In this document: positions 60,194 to 64,000 of the stretch, in pieces
Layout: each line of letters starts with the position of its first letter
Position numbering within the stretch: position 1 is the stretch's first letter
Assembly: GCA_029851415.1 (NCBI GenBank)
Contig: CM056742.1
Span: 149,239,121-149,303,120 of the forward strand
Source: Eretmocerus hayati
Taxonomy: Eukaryota > Arthropoda > Insecta > Hymenoptera > Aphelinidae
Direction: 5' to 3'
Length of the DNA stretch: 64,000 bases
The notes under the pieces: generated by a model
The model's input: the letters and a program-made list of their open reading frames with translations, nothing else
What the model was told of the DNA's origin: nothing
The model's database searches: none
Made by a program: the position numbers and the translations under genes

Positions 60194-63100
60194 TATGAAT
60201 GATTCGTAGTTAGTTGAGTCTAAGTAAAACGTCAATCTGAGGTTAGATGCTTCATCAATGTTAGGAAAATGCAATGCGTAACTCTATGAAGTAATTTTTT
60301 ACGGTCTGCATCGTTCGATATTGAATAAAATCCAGGACAACCGGCGGTAAAACTCATCTCCGATCATCAACTCTGATGTTAGTTATCCTAGGTGACCTTG
60401 ATGGTCTTAATTTCTCCAAACAATTTTCTTCCTGAAAATTTGTAAAATTTTAGTTTGAACCTAATTGAAGAAAAACTATCGTAATCCACAGAATACAAAA
60501 TTTAAACGAGATTTCAGGATTTCATCATAATAAAGAACCAAGGACAAAATAATACAGGATGAACTCACTTCACCGCAAATTGCGACGAAAAGACGTCTTC
60601 ATTCAATCAGAGCATTCACCCTCATCATAATCAAAATCTAATACACGGAAACTCATTAATATCTCATCTCAATCTATCACAAGGTTCGGCTAAAATCATC
60701 AATGGCAAGAACATCATATTCGTAAGGAATAAAGTCATTAGAGTTCTAATTTGATGACGCACCAGCCACTTATCTCAATTTGAATCAACAATAGTCCGAC
60801 CTCATTCCTTCTACTATTCAGGCCAAGCCCTTTGATTCAAATGCAATTTCTACGTCTTTCAACGCATGTTGCCGCGATAATTCGCCTCCCCCACCCATCC
60901 CTCTCTCCTGTTCCATACAATCTAGAGACATCGTTGCACAGAGACCAGTTTCCGTTCTATTCCCGTCTGATCTCAAAGTTGCAAGTCACGCAAAGACTAC
61001 ACTTCGGCAACGAACGTAGCGCCACCCAAGAGAAAGCAACTCTGGCGCGAGCAGCGTTTGTAGCCGCAAACTCCAGCTCTGTGGCGTAGAAGTTTGAATT
61101 ATTCAGATTTTTTAACACAATAGCCAACTTTATGAGTATACGAAGCTCTCAAGGCTCGTCTCAACCTTCCTTTCCCTACTTCCTTCTCCTTCATCTCTTC
61201 TCAACGTGGCATCCTCAGCATCCTTTTTCACCCATTTCCATAAGAATTTAATAACATCGCGCAATACGGCGAGCAATTAATATACTTTTTTGCTCTCCTT
61301 ACAGCAAGTACACAAGAAAGCCCCTCTTCTTATACCCCTTGAGAAAGAGCGAGAGTGAGGGTGCTATAGGTAAAAAAGGATGCAAGAGAGAGTAGGGAGA
61401 AGGATATCAAAAGAGACAGGGTTTTCAAGCTGCAATTCGCCAGTGTTATTATGATTGTTGCTCGAGAGACTTGTAGAGCTCTTATATACGTTCTTAAGTA
61501 GGTCTTTCACTCTCAATGCGAACTGGTTTAGGTGAGCGATGCTTGTTTGAGCTTTTGATTCTATACTCTTACTTCAAGTGCGTTCCACGGGATCGTTTGA
61601 CAAAATCAGGTACCAAGGTAGTCTAATTGCAGGATATTTTGTATGTATTCATTGCGGAAAAGATTCATGGGATGCACCCGTGCAAAATGTATCAAAACAA
61701 GGTTTTGAAAGGTACCAGACTGGCTGCATTGGCGTTTGTTTGCCTTTTTTACATTTCCAGAAACCAGACAAGTTTTCCATTCATCATCTATCTCTACGAA
61801 GGCTGAATCTTTTATTTACAGCGTGTATCCCTTCCTCGCACGAGACATTAAAGAAAACTGAGGAAATTAAATTGAGGAATAAAGGTGTAATATGTAAAGT
61901 TACTGATTTTCGGCTTAAAACTCACTTGCACAGAGATGGAATGAATGGAGGCATTAAATTATCAAATAATACTGATTCATGTGGCAACTGTCTGTTGTCC
62001 AAAATCCCTAGCTTTCCCCCTAGATATTAACCGAATACTGAGAGAGCTCACTTGCTTAACCAAAACCACTTATCCTGACCTGACCCTTTGTCGTGGCCAA
62101 TTCCTCCAAATTCCTGTTCTAACCTAACCTGACTCATTTTGACCGGAGATAAATATCCCCAAACATATCCTAGCCTGATACAGGTCATTCACCTGAATTC
62201 ATGGGCCCACAAAGACATTTTCCCGAAATAACAAGCACCCGAACCGATTCGCCCTAATCCTTTCTCTTGATACTATAAAAAAGCCTAACTTGACCTGTGA
62301 GCTGACCTGGCTCAAATATCACACGAAGCTCACATAAAATGATATTCACCCTGTTTTGACCTATAGACATGAATATCTCTAGATCTATTGTGTCCTGACC
62401 TGATCTGTGCTCAAACTAGCACGCAGCGTGAATCCAATCTTAAATTCCACGGTGATTGTAAAAAATTCCAGTTTTTTCCGAATTTTTGGCATTCTGAAAG
62501 CCGCTTTCAATATCACTAACTTTTCGACAGTCTACCAATTCTTATGAAATTGATCGATCAAAAATTGAATTTAATAAAACAAGCTGCTGATTACAGTGCT
62601 TCATTTTACCGAAAAAAAGTTCACAGCACAGCCACGCTTCTGCAAGCTATTCATTTTGATCTACCAGTGCATATAATCGGTACAAAAAAGGTAAATAGCT
62701 TCAGAGCGTTGCAACTCATAGCGTTAATCCGTTGCGAATAAAATTCCGCATTCAGAAGTTATCAAAGCCTCCAAAACGCTGCCTGATTACTCCATTAAAA
62801 ACCTATGCAATCAGCGATTAATTACCGCAGCTCTGGCAATTACGCGGACGACCAACACAAGCACAGAAGCGGAAAACAGGGAGAAAAAGGGAGGGCATCA
62901 GAGTCGGATCGCTCCGTTTATACATAGATACTACGGACGTGTACTGCCAACACCGAGACGGAAAATGTAGTAGTATCTCAATATAGTCTGTACGAAGGCA
63001 AAGGACGACTACGGAAGCCGGGATGCGCACCTTCACAGATATATAGAATACTGTATAGAGCACAAAATTGCCGGTTCGGGGGTGGTCGCGTCGCTCATTA

Positions 63101-64000
63101 CGCGAACAATGCGCATTAATGGATCAAATCGGATCCCCGGAAGCGAGCTGAAAATCCGTGCCACTCGTCGATCATCTATATGTATGTATGTATGTATGTA
63201 TGTTGGTAGGCTTGCCCTTTTGAAATTTTCGCAGTCCCCAAAGGTTCAAGCTCTGTACTACTATAGGATAAATGGATGTGGGTATGTAGGTAGGCAGCGA
63301 TACGGCCGGATGGGAAATTTGATTGCTCTACGGATTATCGTTCGATACTGGGTAATCTGCTCAAGCTCGTGAGCATTGAAGTCTATGGGGGTATGGATTG
63401 CTGATGAAACTCTGTGCATGGTGTGAGTGTAGGCTTGTCTAGCTACTTTGATAGTGGTTTTGGTGACTTTACCCGTGGTGTGTCTAGTATCACGATGGTG
63501 TTCGATAGTCATGTGACGCGCTGATCTCCAAGAAAGTTTGCCGGTAAGGGATTCTCTTGGATCTTATATACCTATGGAGAAAGACGAGAGGTGAGTGATT
63601 TGCACAGGCAGAGTATGGGAGATTAGTGGGATTTGGTTGAATGGAGGTGAAGTGTTGGCTGTCGTTGTCTTTGCCCTTTGTGGCTTTTGAGACGATCGGT
63701 TTGGGGTGAACTCGTGGTAAACGGTGGAGATAATTGGTCGTGTCGAATGCTTTGGTTTTGCGTGTCAGTGATGGTGCTCTGATGATTTTTGGGTATTGCA
63801 TGACTGGAAATTTCTCAAGGAATTTTTTCTCGAGTGATATTTGTTCTAACGCATTCCTAATACACGACGCCTCATTACCCCTGACTCATCAGTAAATTTC
63901 ACTGCTACTCGATATCTCCTATTAATAGCGCATATTTCAAAATCCATCAAAGCCTGAGAATTCTGTGCGATGATTTCCTGAAGTTATCCGGAAATATTTA
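60194..64000. other. Unassigned sequence with TATG microsatellite
   Basis: A (TATG)6 run spans about 63178-63202. The plus frame 61578-62030 (150 codons, GTG start) is the longest here, but about one frame of this length is expected by chance. No gene is supported. Confidence 0.4.

Noticed and set aside
61578..62030. 150-codon plus-strand frame with a CxxC motif
   Set aside because: It starts with GTG, has no recognised domain, and about one frame of this length is expected by chance in 64 kb. An internal exon at about 61633-61719 is possible but unsupported.
62080..62130. Telomere-like CCTAACCTAACC fragment
   Set aside because: Only about two units in a loosely CCTGACC-rich stretch; not an array.

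Overview
The window looks like accessory, gene-poor chromosomal DNA of an arthropod, most likely an insect. This rests on large AT-rich non-coding stretches, spliceable short exons, an R1-type LINE, Tc1/mariner-, pogo- and Helitron-like remnants, long foldback elements and a capsid-like fragment of the Polinton/Maverick kind. A hymenopteran is my guess at the order, but nothing in the window proves it. There is no bacterial-style coding and there are no operons, and I found no convincing tRNA or rRNA gene. Most open frames are short chance frames.

Layout. 1-8.1 kb: a Helitron-like 3' end (about 1.33 kb), then two copies of an 830-bp repeat in inverted orientation (1.88-2.71 and 7.28-8.12 kb). 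They flank a CpG-rich segment and a candidate first coding exon with a signal-peptide-like segment and a splice donor (4345-4582). 10.4-10.9 kb: a broken capsid-like gene fragment. 17.03-17.49 kb: a 452-bp palindrome. 18.1-20.2 kb: a 5'-truncated LINE lying inside a GA/CT microsatellite. 20.7-21.0 kb: first copy of a 330-bp MITE, here called MITE-A. 22.6-24.5 kb: a Tc1-like foldback next to a pogo-like MITE. 25.2-26.4 kb: a candidate three-exon gene for a small secreted acidic protein. 29.9-31.0 kb: a 10-bp-period array. 37.3-39.2 kb: a foldback element whose arms carry a 26-bp satellite. 39.9-42.1 kb: an 825-bp inverted duplication. 45.8-46.0 and 47.1-47.3 kb: short MITEs. 47.8-51.7 kb: a four-part nest of transposons. 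55.9-56.3 kb: a second 10-bp array, inverted relative to the first. 56.9-60.2 kb: a second, larger foldback satellite element, itself hit by MITE-A and by a 196-bp insertion. 60.2-64 kb: nothing recognisable.

How it fits together. The candidate genes are few and low in confidence. The real content is a transposon graveyard with unusually readable history. In the 47.8-51.7 kb nest an old MITE-A copy was split by two other elements, and the arm of one of these later received a new MITE-A copy. The opposite arm of that element still keeps the empty target site. The two foldback satellite elements have arms made of tandem repeats, and the larger one has an imperfect 9-bp target duplication. At least five long inverted repeats could form hairpin RNA if a transcript crosses them. 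No function is claimed for segments listed as unassigned.
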